NCBI GenBank assembly: GCA_002794785.1
Contig: NBBA01000005.1
Span: forward strand, 1,054,001 to 1,118,000
DNA length: 64,000 nucleotides
From: Coniferiporia sulphurascens
Lineage: Eukaryota > Basidiomycota > Agaricomycetes > Hymenochaetales > Hymenochaetaceae
Direction of reading: 5' to 3'
In this document: positions 23,792-34,961 of the stretch, piece after piece
Layout of the letters: each line of letters starts with the position of its first letter
Position numbering within the stretch: the first letter of the stretch is position 1
Translations under genes and position numbers: made by a program
The notes under the pieces: generated by a model
The model's input: only the letters and a program-made list of their open reading frames with translations
Told to the model about the DNA's origin: nothing
The model's database searches: none

Positions 23792-24905
23792 ATGGCATCC
23801 GCCCTCGTCCAAAGAGTCAAAGACATCGAGCCCGGAGTCGAGCTCACCTCTAGTCCCCCGCTCATCACCTCTTCCTCAGGCAAGCGATACTATGCAAAGT
23901 CTGGCAACCGCGCGGAGCAAGAGCAGTACACTGGCGAAATTGAGTCTCTCGAGCACATCGCGCGCGCCGCTCCTGGACTAGCGCCGCGTGTTCTGGACTC
24001 TGGTGTAAACGAAGACGGGTGCCCGTACTTCGTGTCTGAATACAAGGACATTTCCCACCACACTACAGCTTCGATGGCAAAGCTCGCGACGCGTCTCGCT
24101 ACAGAATTGCACGCATACAAAAGCGAGCGGGGCTTCGGTTTCGGTGTACCGACATTTTGTGGGGCTACCCGTCTGGAGAACGGATGGTTCGAGACGTGGG
24201 AGGAGTGCTTTGACACGCTCATTAAGGGCTTGCAGCAAGGTCTGGAAAAGAGGAACGGTAACAAGGTACTATGTGAAAAGATCGCGGAAGTGCGGAAAAC
24301 GTGGGTCGTTTGTCCAGTCTCCTTACCTTACTGCGCTGAGGCATGTGTAATAGTGTGATTCCGTATTTGCTGCGACCCTTAAAAATCAGTCCTGTTCTCC
24401 TTCATGGCGATCTCTGGGTTTGTATACTGTCAATGTATACTATGTGTTTATAGTATATTAACTCCATTTCAAGAGCGGTAACACAGGTGTCGATAAGAGT
24501 TCTGGAGATCCAGTCATATTTGATCCGTCTTCTTTTTACGGCCATAATGAAGCAGAGTGCGTTGTTACTTTTTTATCAGTTGAAAGAACACTCAAGCAAG
24601 ATTTCGATTGAAGTCTAGCCATTGCGCGAATTTTCGGAGGTTTTCCACAAGACTTTTTCGCAAAATACCATGAGTTTCTCCCCAAATCAGAGCCAGCCGA
24701 CCATTACGAGTTACGAGTGGATCTATATGAGCTCTTCCACTATCTTAATCATGCATTATTATTTGGCGGGGTCCGTTCAATGTTTGATCTTGAAATTCTC
24801 AAGAGAACTCACGCAGCGCTCTTTCATTTCTAGGGTGGATATGGTTCTAGCGCATCGCAAAAGATGGATCGACTCCTGAAATACTGTTCTCAAAATGCCG
24901 GGTAA
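23792..24905 (+). CDS. Fructosamine-3-kinase / ketosamine-3-kinase-like protein
   Basis: Member of the FN3K family (APH-like fold), which phosphorylates protein-bound ketosamines and so repairs glycated proteins. The first exon is 23792..24300 and the next starts at 24354. Later exons begin at the AGC codon of WSGN and around 24610, with the end at 24905. Family blocks: GKRYYAKSG (ATP-site Lys), FGFGVPTFCGATRLENGWF, HGDLWSGNTG (catalytic Asp), DPSSFYGHNEADLA (metal-binding Asp and family tail), FGGFPQDFF and HALLFGGGYG near the end. The length of about 300 aa agrees with the family. Catalytic residues appear intact. Human-type substrates are known for the family; the fungal substrate is inferred. 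Confidence 0.9.
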
Positions 24906-25364
24906 GAAGCCCCAGAGCAACAGTCGGTGATCAGGTATGTATGCATGTTAGACCGAAGCAATGATTTATCGATAAGCAATAGCCTACAACCCCAGCCCTT
25001 AAACAAAGCATTAATGAAGAAACCCCTCCGCTGGTATAGAATGCGACCTACATCCCCCAAAACGGAGTGGGGTTGTGCATGTTTTATGTCTCTGTTAAAT
25101 GAGACGTAGCTTTTCTTCATTTTTTCGGCTTTAACAGCTGAGGTGTTTTTACGCAGAGGGCCTCGTGCGTAGACGAACACAATAAGGACATTGTAAGGGG
25201 AGTACAACTACAGTATGTTTCATCCGAGGACAATAACTCGTCCACGGTATCCGAAAAAGAAAGGGTATAACGTTATTGGTTAGCTTCAAGATCATCTGGA
25301 TATCTAGATAATGGTCATTTTTCAATATGAGAATGGCTGATGTAAATTGTCACCAGACGGGTGC
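24906..25364. other. Convergent intergenic region
   Basis: 459 bp between two convergent stops (FN3K-like and lipase). It is AT-rich with no conserved frame and presumably contains both 3' UTRs. Confidence 0.5.
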
Positions 25365-28300
25365 TCACAATTCTTGGCTTGACGACATGCCAATTTCTCG
25401 ATAGTCACCCGCTCCGTGTAAATCATCCATGTCCAGGTCAAGTTCCTCATCGAGATCCGAGCTGTCGCTACTCCATGCCGCATCTGCTGGTTGCTGTGGT
25501 TCCCCTTGCCGTGCACCGCCCTCCGTTGGATTATCTTGATTTCGCGTTGACTGGAACGACGCTGACAGTCGTGAGAATGACCGCGTCCTCAGAGACCGTA
25601 ACAATCCGCCGGTAGGAATGCGTGAGAAACGGAAGAAGCCCTGTTGATCGGAATGAGAGGAAGACGAGCCCAAGGGCAACGGATCGGGAGCACCGAGTCC
25701 GTAGTCCTCCTGTAGGTGCGTGGCTGCGGCCTCCGGCTCGCCTTCGTCCAGAAATCGGGATGCCCAACGTCGTCGTCGCGCAGGGGATCGCAGTGGATCT
25801 TGGCTAGATTTAAGATCGGAGGGTGTCGAATTTCCAGAACCCCTATAAGCAGCCCGCAGGTAGAGCTTTCCGTCCCTGGCATCGTACTTAAAGGGCAAAT
25901 CCGTGTCTGTGTCTAGCTGTCCTACGGCTTCTCCGGGAGCAGCGTCAGGAGACAAGGGCGCCCCCATGCTGACATCAGGAACATTACCCGGGTCAACATC
26001 CAAAGGTGGAACCCGTTCACGATTAGCCATGGGTTTCCGTACGGCCCGTCTTCCCTTCAGGATCTCCCGTTCTAGCCGGATGCGATTTTCGATCATGTGC
26101 AACTACATAGGTGTCAGAATATAGTTTTTCGATCGGTCTGTCGTGCAGAAAATACCTTCGGCCATGTCACCGCTTCGCCAATTTTCATCATCCTTTCAAG
26201 CTCAGCCTTGTCTGGATCACTCAATATATGGAGCCAGTCCATAGGCCGTGTCTTAGGCCAGATAGTCACGGTGCCATCAAATCGCTGAAGAAATACACTT
26301 GACCAGTCCTGACCTGTTATTGGAAGCGAACTTAGAAGCCAAAATAATTTCACCTCGTGTTATAAACAATTCGACGTACCTAAAAGCTGGGGAAGCAGAT
26401 CCAAATCACGAATAACCTTGAAGTTCTTCGTCAACTCGAGTTTAAGCCATTGTTCAGCCGCCGAAAGCAGGAAGTTGCCCCTCCAGCCTTATTGATAACG
26501 GATCAGAGCTCCTGAAATTAGTAGGAGTGGTAAAACGCGCCTTTTCCTTTTCTGTGAGCTACGGGTCTCCCGGCAGAGCCTCGTGGTGCGAAGAAAAAGA
26601 GGTGAACGTGTGGATTAACTTGGGACACGACGGTATGAGTGACTATCGGGATATGAAAAGTTAATTAAGCACTTCCGCCGTAAATGGCGGGATTAATGAA
26701 TACCATTGAAATAGTGGTTCAAGGACTGAAGCGGAATGTCAACGCGCAGAGATCCGTCCTTGAACTTCGAACCCCAATTCCATGGAATGAGATTTCCATC
26801 CCTCGTCTTTTGCATAAGCACAACCGGATTCAAAATCCCTGGAACAGCGGCAGAAGCAATAAGTGCGCTCCAGATTACCGTGTCAGGGGCAGTCATATAG
26901 TTTAGGAGTTTCGTCGGGCTGAACAAATCTTGTCAGTTCTGAGTTCTGAATAACCGCCAAAAGTATGTAGTAAGACGCACGAATGCCTATCTGCCGGGAT
27001 AACGGAGATGTTAAGGATGCGACCCGTCCTTTGATATGCCTCGCGGAAAGTGAGAGAACCGCGCGTAAAGAAACATGCCTAAATCACTGCCGTTACTCCC
27101 CTATACATCCCTACCTCGGCTCCATAAACATACCTTTCGAGCCCAATCGACGCTGTCAAACCTTGCGCCCGTGTTCCTGAATCTCTTGAACCACTTGCTA
27201 AAGGATTCTTCGCATGCAGTGATCTTGTCGGCCAGGCTCGGAACGAGCATAAGCTTAAGCTCCGCGTCCGTCCTCGTACATGCGAGCGCTGCGACAAGAC
27301 CACCTGTACATTATGCTCAGCAAGGGATTTCGCGAGGGAAAATAAACGTACCTGCTGAAGTTCCAGTTATGACTCTTGGAAGAAGACCCGACTGGACGAA
27401 AGCCTTTACGACCCCAAAATGATCTGAGACGGCGGTGAGTCTGTCAATTTATCATGCGGCGGATACACTCCTACAGTAGCCGAAGCTGGCACCACCGCTG
27501 AGGCATAATGCTGAGATCCCAAGGTTCATGTTCGCAGACTTAAAGAATCTGCGCTTCTCTTCGCTTGAAAGCACGGGAGATTCGCGAATGTAGATCAACG
27601 CATTCTCTACTTCCGATGTGTACGCTTTATGATAAACAATAAGCGGATAGCAAACAGGTGATGTATTTAGCGGCCGCCTACTTTCAATTAAATCCTTCGT
27701 GCCGTAAAAGGTCTAATGAAGACGTCAACGATAGTGCTTTGTAGGAGTCGTGATTTATCCTTGCCTCACTATAAAGCCTTGAATTGGAGTAAGGATCATG
27801 GTGGGTTGACATTTCACATGTGAACGTACCGCGCGCTTTCCACCCCAGCAAAGTTCGTCCTAATACACGTTTCTAACACTCCAAGCACGCCCCGGGCATC
27901 GTTGCCCCTCCTCAACCTCTTCAGAGAGTTAAGCACCTTACGAACGAGCGACCAATCGTAAAATGGGTCCTCGTCGATCGCCTTCCATTCATCGAACCCG
28001 AGATATTCATCTAGAGCTCCAGCAGTCTCCTTCCACTCCTCATAAGTGCATGCTGCACGAAGCTTTAAGCGAAGTTTCCCCTTACGACCACGCCCTAGCG
28101 GATGGTAAGCCGGTTGTGTGGATGGGGACGGTGGTGGACCCACATGCTGTGAACCACTCCTTCGCGTTAACACACTGCCTCACGAAGACATACATTCCAA
28201 ACTCAAAGAAAATAAACAAGAATATAAACATCTGATTACATGTAATCAGTGGACTGAGAGGTGGTGAGCTGGAGAAACTCACTAGCAGCGGCCATCGAAC

Positions 28301-28852
28301 GATAACAAACAACCATTCCTGTTTCTTCTCATGGCGCTTTGTCCCTTTCTTCCTCTTCCTTACGCGTAGATTAACCGGAGCAAAATCGGAGAGCGCAGAT
28401 ACCTTCCGTATCCGTGGGCTCTTCGCTCCACTTATCCCTGATGATTGACGGTGCTGGTGGGAATGAGTGAGATGGGCGCTGTTAAGACTAAGTGTGCTCG
28501 GGGAGCGATGAGGAGTATCGAGATAGTCGCTGTCGACGAAGTATTCAGCTCGCAAAGCATGCGCGAAAGCTTGTATATGACTGCAGAGTTAAAACAAATG
28601 AGAAAGAGGTAGAGCGATGAGCACAGTAACATACCCCTCATTCACATAGTCGGCATGCAGCTCTGAACTCAGCCAGTCTTCGTCCGGCCGCCCTAGACCA
28701 TCTGCAGAATCCGAGCGCGTTGAAACTGGCATTGGATAAGGCCAGCAGTAATTAGAGGAGTAATATGAACGAAGTAGCACTGCGGATTCGAAAGAGTGAG
28801 TGGGGGACAGCAAGCCTGGAGTAAGTAGTTGGTGAATGCGTGGCGTGTACAT
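25365..28852 (-). CDS. Patatin-type triacylglycerol lipase (Tgl4/Tgl5/SDP1-like)
   Basis: Lipid-droplet triacylglycerol lipase family. It starts at 28852 (MYTPRIHQLL) and ends at 25365; more than eight exons. After a Ser-rich N-terminal region comes a hydrophobic segment (MFIFLFIFFEFGMYVFV, about 28170..28230). A DUF3336-type helical domain follows (YEEWKETAGALDEYLGFDEWK; RGVLGVLETCIRTNFAG). The patatin domain has HFGVVKAF, the nucleophile elbow GTSAGG split by an intron at about 27304..27350, DSVDWARKG-like spacing, and the dyad Asp in KDGSLRVDIPLQ. Later blocks include DLDLLPQLLG and a WPK-containing region. The C-terminal tail (about 250 residues, 25365..26102) is acidic and disordered. 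The Ser-Asp catalytic dyad is present. Exon borders are approximate. Confidence 0.88.
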
Positions 28853-29072
28853 ACATAGGGCTTAGCACATACATATTACACTAAGTGCCGTCCGCTGTGG
28901 GGCCTAGTGTCATGTGTTTCCGCTTCATAGCCGGACCTCTTTTTCAAATGCGGGAAAAGTACATATTATAAAATACAGACATGGCTACATGGCTACAATA
29001 GCATCTACAGCTCAAATACGAGTCCGAGCATTAAACACTTCCGTCTGTCTAAAGCTATTGATGTGAGCCTCG

Positions 29073-31129
29073 CTATCGAGCATCATCTGTAAATTGGACA
29101 ACTTTTGTAAGAATTATTCGTCCGCAATGCGCAATATTTGCACTTGCCTCTTCCGCCATCACGTATATGTCAGAGTTCGGGCGGTTATACATCAACGAGT
29201 TTGCAAACATCAGATAGATGTCACGCTGATACTCGCTCGAAGTGCTGATCACTCCGTCCCTCACACGGTTTTTGATCGTCTTCAAGTCCATTGGTCGCTT
29301 CACAATGTCACGGTAGTCTGGTGCCTCAGAGGGCTTGATGGGATTGTGGAATATCGTGCCATTGCGATGGGTCTGTATTTGCGAGTGGAGCATGTTAATA
29401 ACGTTTTGGAAACGCTTGCGTTCTGAAAACATCGTTTAGTTGCAGTCGAGAAACAGGTAAGGAGGGTAATTTCAAACCCTTCGTGCTTTTAGGTCCGGAA
29501 GCCATTGCGGATGGAGTTGCTGGGGACTCTGCGTCATCAACAGGTTCGGATTCTTCCCTAAGCCTCTTCTTATCCCTCGAGGAATCGGATGCAACGCCGT
29601 CCACCTCCGATACCCCTCGCTTTGCTACACAGAACCATTGGTTAGACGTAGAATCACGGGCAATGAAGGAACACATGCATTCTCGGCTCCCTGAAGGAGC
29701 GGGAGTAGACTCCTGCGAGCCTACCTCTTGAGGCCCTCCTTCATGGGACGGAGCTTGCTCAGACGTCTCCTCATCAGCAGCTGCGTGCATGATCGCATCT
29801 TTAACCTCGACTGTCTCATCTTGCGTTGCCTGTGCATCCTCCTGAGCACTTTCGGATGTCTCTTGGTCTATGTCGGCCTCTTCACTCTTGGAAGCTTGTC
29901 TCTGTTTTGACTTAGCACGCACCCTCTCCCCTAGGTTTGGAGACCCGGGGGATTGCGCTTTGGTGGTGGGTGAGGTCTGGCGAGATCGTGGATTGGCGTC
30001 CGACGAGCCTTCACGAGAAGGCTGAGTAAGCTGATGAGCTCGTTCTGCCTCAACCGGTACTTCTACTTCCATCTCTTCCTCAGGCTCATGCAACTGAGGT
30101 TCCTCTGTCGAGCTTCCCGCCTCTTCGGCCGAGGAAGCACGTACTGGTGAAGACACATCCATAGGCGCTTCGCCGTCCGAGTCATCAATATCGGCTGCGC
30201 TGAGAGTCTTATCGGGCTAACAACAGACAGTAAGCTCGCATCAATACCTGTCGCTCTGTGCGTGGGCGCCTTACCGCATCCAATATACCCCTCGGGGAAT
30301 GACTGCGACTGAGCGCCCTCGTTTTATGGGGGGACTATCAAGCATGATGAGTTATAACGACCCGAAAAACGTAAATAAAAGTCGTTGTACCTCTGATTCA
30401 GTGGGAGCTGGTAAAACGTCTGTGTGAAATAAACAATATAGATCAGTATAGTGATCACGAAAATGGCCGAGAAGATGAAAGGCATGACACTTTCCAGGTT
30501 GTGCTGAAGATTCGACTTCCGTTGGGACCACCATACCATTCATCCCGGATAATATCTTGTTATCCCATTTCCCAGAACGTATGTCATCAATCTCCGTGAC
30601 TAAGATTCTACGCCGACAGTTGAAAAACAAGTCAAACGAGGAACCTATCACACGCACTTGAATCTGTTTTCCTCAGCAGCAATTTCGTCCCTCAATTCTT
30701 TGGTTCGCTCCTGGTAGTAGTATTGTGCGAGCTGCAGATGTATTGGCGCTAATATGGACACTGTAAACGTAGGCCGACGGAACAGCGATTCTGGTCCCAC
30801 CTTTCTTTGCCTCTGTCAAGTCCGTACTTTGCCCGCGTTAGATGCGCAACATAGAAATACAACTACATCTGAGCTTACCACTCGAGCTCTGCCTCCTTCA
30901 TCAGATAGTTGTACATAGCAAGACATGTCTGAGCAGTGAAGAAATTCTTCGGGCGGGCAGGGATGAGCGGGTGTCTCGACAGTAGCTTCGCTATTTCGGG
31001 CCATGCTGATTGCTTTGCCCCGTATTCATATACCGCCTGCGCAAAGACAAGACGTTCCCTGTTACTTAGCGAAGCCAAGTCTCCAGCTGTAGCGAGCGAG
31101 CCACGAGTAATGCGGACACCGGGAGGCAT
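29073..31129 (-). CDS. Bromodomain protein, BRD8-like (probable NuA4 subunit)
   Basis: Likely homologue of BRD8, a bromodomain subunit of NuA4/TIP60 histone acetyltransferase. The N-terminal exon (start 31129, MPPGVRITRG) has a SANT-like helical segment: LSNRERLVFAQAVYEYG, WPEIAKLLSRHP and FFTAQTCLAMYNYLM, the arrangement seen at the BRD8 N-terminus. A helical region (YYYQERTKELRDEIAAEE) follows, then a long acidic, Gln/Glu/Ser-rich linker (29430..30162). The C-terminal bromodomain runs from FQNVINMLHSQIQTHRNG through KRPMDLKTIKNRV to FANSLMYNRPNSDIY, where the acetyl-lysine-binding Asn (MYN) is present. Stop at 29073. Assignment to BRD8 rather than another single-bromodomain protein rests on the N-terminal block. 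Confidence 0.8.
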
Positions 31130-31336
31130 TTGCAGGACGCACGGACTGCTTGAGCCCGGCCCATCCGCCGGGACACACATAGGCTCGGATGTATCCGAAT
31201 CCCTCTATGTAGTGCCACCACCGGCGAGTCCAGCTACTTTCGTCGACGTTCTTTGTTTGCAAGCTCAACTGTACTCAACTAGTCTGCAGAATACCACCCT
31301 TATTTCATCTGCGAGCCGCAAACGTGAATATATATT
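31130..31336. promoter_or_regulatory. Bidirectional promoter, BRD8-like / CSTF2
   Basis: 207 bp between divergent start codons. An AT-rich patch (atatatatta) lies just before the CSTF2 ATG. Both promoters must fit in this stretch. Confidence 0.5.
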
Positions 31337-32937
31337 ATGAGCAAGGTGGTCTTCGGTGTGTGACTATCCTCGCCTTTCTTCACGCTGTTTTGACGTGAAA
31401 TTTTGTATAGTTGGAAATGTACCGTATAATATGGGAGAAGTCAGCCTTCCTCGCTCTATTTCCCCTTCATGAAGCGATAACAATTCTGTTCAGGAGCAAC
31501 TCATCGACGTCTTCAAATCCGTTGGGCAAGTGATTGGATTCAGGTACGCTCGCATTTTCAATAGCTCACTACGGCTTGGACATTGACCTTCACATACGCG
31601 TTCACATCTCCGCACCAGACTCGTTTTTGACAGAGAGACTGGGAAACCCAAAGGATACGGGTTTTGCGAGTTTGCGGGTAGTTATTCTGAATTTCATACT
31701 AATCCAATGACAGAACTCTTTCTGACCGCCTGATCTTGTTATTGTTTGCGTCCCTGATTGAATGTCTGAATTCATTCCCATATCGCTCATGTGCTGCTCC
31801 GACGTCCAGACCATGAGACTGCCGCGTCGGCTGTGCGAAATCTAAACAACACTGACGTCGGAGGTCGACCGCTTCGCATAGACCTCGCAGACTCTGACCC
31901 ATTCTTGGAGGGCAAGACCACCATCCATGGTGAAATCATCGATAGTGGTGAGACCAGAGCACAGTGGAGGGAGCGTGAAAAGCGTGAACGTCATGATGAC
32001 CGACCGTTGTCAAAAAATGACTCTGGAGCCTTCTTGAGGTCATTGCCGACGGGCATACCCCCTGTGCAAGGTACAACGGCACTGGACGCGATTACACAGG
32101 CACTAGCGACGATAAACCCAGGACAGATTCTAGAAGTACTCGCACAAATGAAGGTGGAGCTAGGATTTCAACGCTCGTACTTGAATGTCTTATTCATCTA
32201 TGGATGTGTGCCATTATCATAGGCATTTGTCATCAATCATCCTGAGCAGGCACGTATTCTGCTGGTTGCCCATCCGCAGCTCGCGCATGCCCTCTTTCAA
32301 GCGCTAGTACTCATGAATATTGTGGACCGAGCGGTCCTTGAGGTTAGTGTGTCGGCTGAAGTGACGCGCGATAGTTATCTGAAATACTAAGAAGAGAATG
32401 CATGCTGCCAACGGTGTCACCCAAACACAAGCTCCTCAATCTTCCCAGCCTTCACAATTGCCCCCTGTGCAGCCGGTTATGGGCCAAGCGCCTGTTATGT
32501 CGCATCAGTATCCGCCCTACCCTCAACAGGTACAACAGCCTACTCCTAATATGCAGCAACAGCCTACTCCGAGTATATCGCAACCGCCCTATTACCAAGC
32601 GACGCCTCCCCTAGCTCAACAACCAACTACTCCGCTTCCATCAGCAACCGCACCTCCGGCGCAAATTAATTTTCCTCCAAATATGGATCCAACCCAAAGA
32701 GTAAGTAGAAGGATAAACACCTTATACAAGGAAGTAAACTAACCGTGTACTTATTTAGGCAATGTTAGAGCAAGTTCTTGCCCTGTCCCCCGATCAAATC
32801 CCCAATTTACCCCCGAACGAGCGGGAGGCTATCATGAAGCTGGTCCGTAGCTCTCCCGTTTGTTCATATTTCTTGAAGTGCTGATTCAATGTTACCAGAG
32901 GGCGCAGTTCTTAGGTGTCGGCAATCCGACAAGCTAG
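31337..32937 (+). CDS. CSTF2: Cleavage stimulation factor subunit 2 (CstF-64 / Rna15)
   Basis: RNA-binding subunit of the pre-mRNA 3'-end cleavage factor that binds U/GU-rich downstream elements. A 19-nt first exon encodes MSKVVF and is spliced to VGNVPYNMGE, which is RNP2 of the single RRM. EQLIDVFKSVGQVIGF and the RNP1 block KGYGFCEFA follow, then NNTDVGGRPLRIDLAD. The hinge domain is GQILEVLAQMK joined to AFVINHPEQARILLVAHPQLAHALFQAL. Next is a Gln/Pro-rich disordered region (32398..32742). The C-terminal helical domain carries MLEQVLALSPDQIPNLPPNE and ends with stop at 32937. Domain order and the C-terminal block are diagnostic. The Gln/Pro region replaces the MEARA repeats known in mammals. 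Confidence 0.93.
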
Positions 32938-33473
32938 TCTGTTTGCATTTGTGATTTACATTCAATAGTTACATATTGCTATTCCCGTTTCCTGTAGCTG
33001 AGCACGAAATATCATTAGATTCCCCCACTTAAGTTAGCCACAGTTTCATGTTACAGTAATGTTTATTGATATTAGTTACAGTAATTTGTGGCAACTGGTA
33101 TTAAAATGCCGTTGTGTTGATCATCGGGTGTTGCGCAAGTCATATAGTTGAATCGCAGTGAGCTGAGTGAAGCCACCAAGGTTTCGCTCATCCTTTCGTG
33201 ACTTGTGGTCGGGTACACGTAAAAATAGGAGGTCTAGTTCTGTTGGTGGGAAATACGAATTATGGCCAAACGCCCAAGGAAATTCGATGCTTATTCGGAA
33301 GTTCAGTCCAACTCAAAGGGATAAAGTCAAGTAGCCAAGACGTATCGAACTATTTTAAAGCTACTATAACTGCAACCTGCGGGAGTCGCAGGTGTTATTC
33401 TAAAGTACAACACGCGTGCATCGACACGCCATGAATATAGGTGAATGACTCCAGAACGCAAAGTTCGTAATAT
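32938..33473. other. Convergent intergenic region CSTF2 / RBX1
   Basis: 536 bp, AT-rich, with no convincing frame. An open frame on + (33198..33434) has no domain and is not called. Probably 3' UTRs. Confidence 0.5.
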
Positions 33474-34194
33474 CTATCGACCATATCTAATCAAGGGATC
33501 AGTTCTGTAATGACAAGTGGCATATCACAAAGGGCGTACTTCTGCAATTCCCACTCTCTGTTGTCAAGCGGACAGACGTTTCGTGTCTTTAACCACCTTG
33601 AGATACAATGAAAATGGAATGCATGCTGTGTTATTGTAGACGATCAGTAACGGGGCCCCATTCGGAAGGATGGCACACTACGGAATGACTCACATTGCAT
33701 ATACCCCAAGCTGCATTGCATTCCTCTGATGTCGCAGAGACTTGGTTGGCTTGACAGTCAATGCCTGTTAGATGTGTTAAAAATACGGGGTAGCAAACGG
33801 CATGAATTAGCGGATGTCCTGATAAAAATAAGGTCCCAAAGCATACAAAGATCCATGATATGGTTCCTGCAAATTGCGCAGTTGTCTACAACGATGTCTA
33901 GGGAAGATTGTATGCACAAAGTTAGGCCGTGGCGACATTGATATACGGCGCGAATATAGACGCACCCCACGCCCAAAGCGAGACGGCATTCCACTAAGCG
34001 CAAGGTTATGTCAATGTATCGAACAGGGCCTCGTATGTGATGCAGGCATGCAAACCCAACGATGAAAGAGTAGCGGAACGTACCTTCTTGACTTCGAAGC
34101 GCCGTTTACTATCGGCATCCTTGCCCTTCGTGGCAGTGGATCGAGCGTTAGGTACAGTGGCAGATTCTGGAACATCAACCTCCATATCGGCCAT
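33474..34194 (-). CDS. RBX1: RING-box protein 1 (Roc1/Hrt1), cullin-RING ligase catalytic subunit
   Basis: RING-H2 subunit that recruits E2 enzymes to all cullin-RING ubiquitin ligases. The first exon (34194 downwards) encodes [11 protein letters not shown] and a Lys/Arg linker ending RRFEVKK. A 28-nt mini-exon (33966..33993) gives WNAVSLWAW. The RING then follows as [57 protein letters not shown] and REWELQK. All zinc-binding Cys/His positions are present. A 13-nt last exon (33474..33486) is needed to finish KYGR-stop. The usual ending is KYGH, so the last residue differs. Six exons for a protein of about 110 aa. Confidence 0.93.
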
Positions 34195-34961
34195 GATGAT
34201 TCAGTCTTAGAATATTAGTCGGAGATGAGCGATGAGTGCGAACGACGTGAAAGTGCGCAGCAAAGGGGGTGCTCAGTCAGTCCCTTTAAACGAGTTACCA
34301 TACTCGATTTCCACATTTGGCAAACCGGAAAAATCCGTAGAGCGAGCCACTAGATGTGCTTGTATGATGCAGTATTATACACATGCGACGGTAGTACCGG
34401 TACCAACCCAACTATCCCATTGATGATCACAATCCCATGAAGTAGTATAAATAATAAACGTCCGCCCTTTATTCATCCTTTTCGTCCGCGAAATTTTATT
34501 TGCCCGCATCTCCTTCCAAATTGCACGCCCATCTAGCGAACCAGACGCTTGCGTTAGTAACGCTGCGCCTTGAGCGGAGTCACGATTCTAGAAAACAATG
34601 GATCCGAGCACCGGAAAGACTTGAACTGCATGCTTAGTCTGTTCCGTGGCGACGTGTTCGTCATATAGCGGCTAAGTCCTCGTGCGTTATGAGTGGCGTA
34701 CCCAATTTAACGGGGAAAATATACGAGACGTATGAGGTCGTGAGCGAGGAAAGGATGAATGGAGTAGCGAATGACGAGTAAGTAGCGGGGAGTGAGTAAA
34801 ATTTGGTACGAATCCAGAGAGAAATAAATAGAACGTTCATACGTTCAAAAGAGACCAAAAGTGAGGGAAGAGGAATTAATGGAAAACATAGCAAAAGGGT
34901 ATAATAAAGGAAACAAAACCAGATAGCAAAGCGGACGAGGAGAGCGAAGGCATCAACGAAA
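34195..34961. other. Intergenic region, RBX1 5' side / hydrolase 3' side
   Basis: 767 bp. It should hold the RBX1 promoter and the hydrolase 3' UTR. The minus strand near 34580..34650 has a weak tRNA B-box-like string but no foldable T arm, so no tRNA is called. Confidence 0.45.

Noticed and set aside
34580..34660. Possible minus-strand tRNA (GTTCAAGTC string)
   Set aside because: The 5-bp T stem does not pair and no complementary 5' acceptor sequence lies at the right distance.
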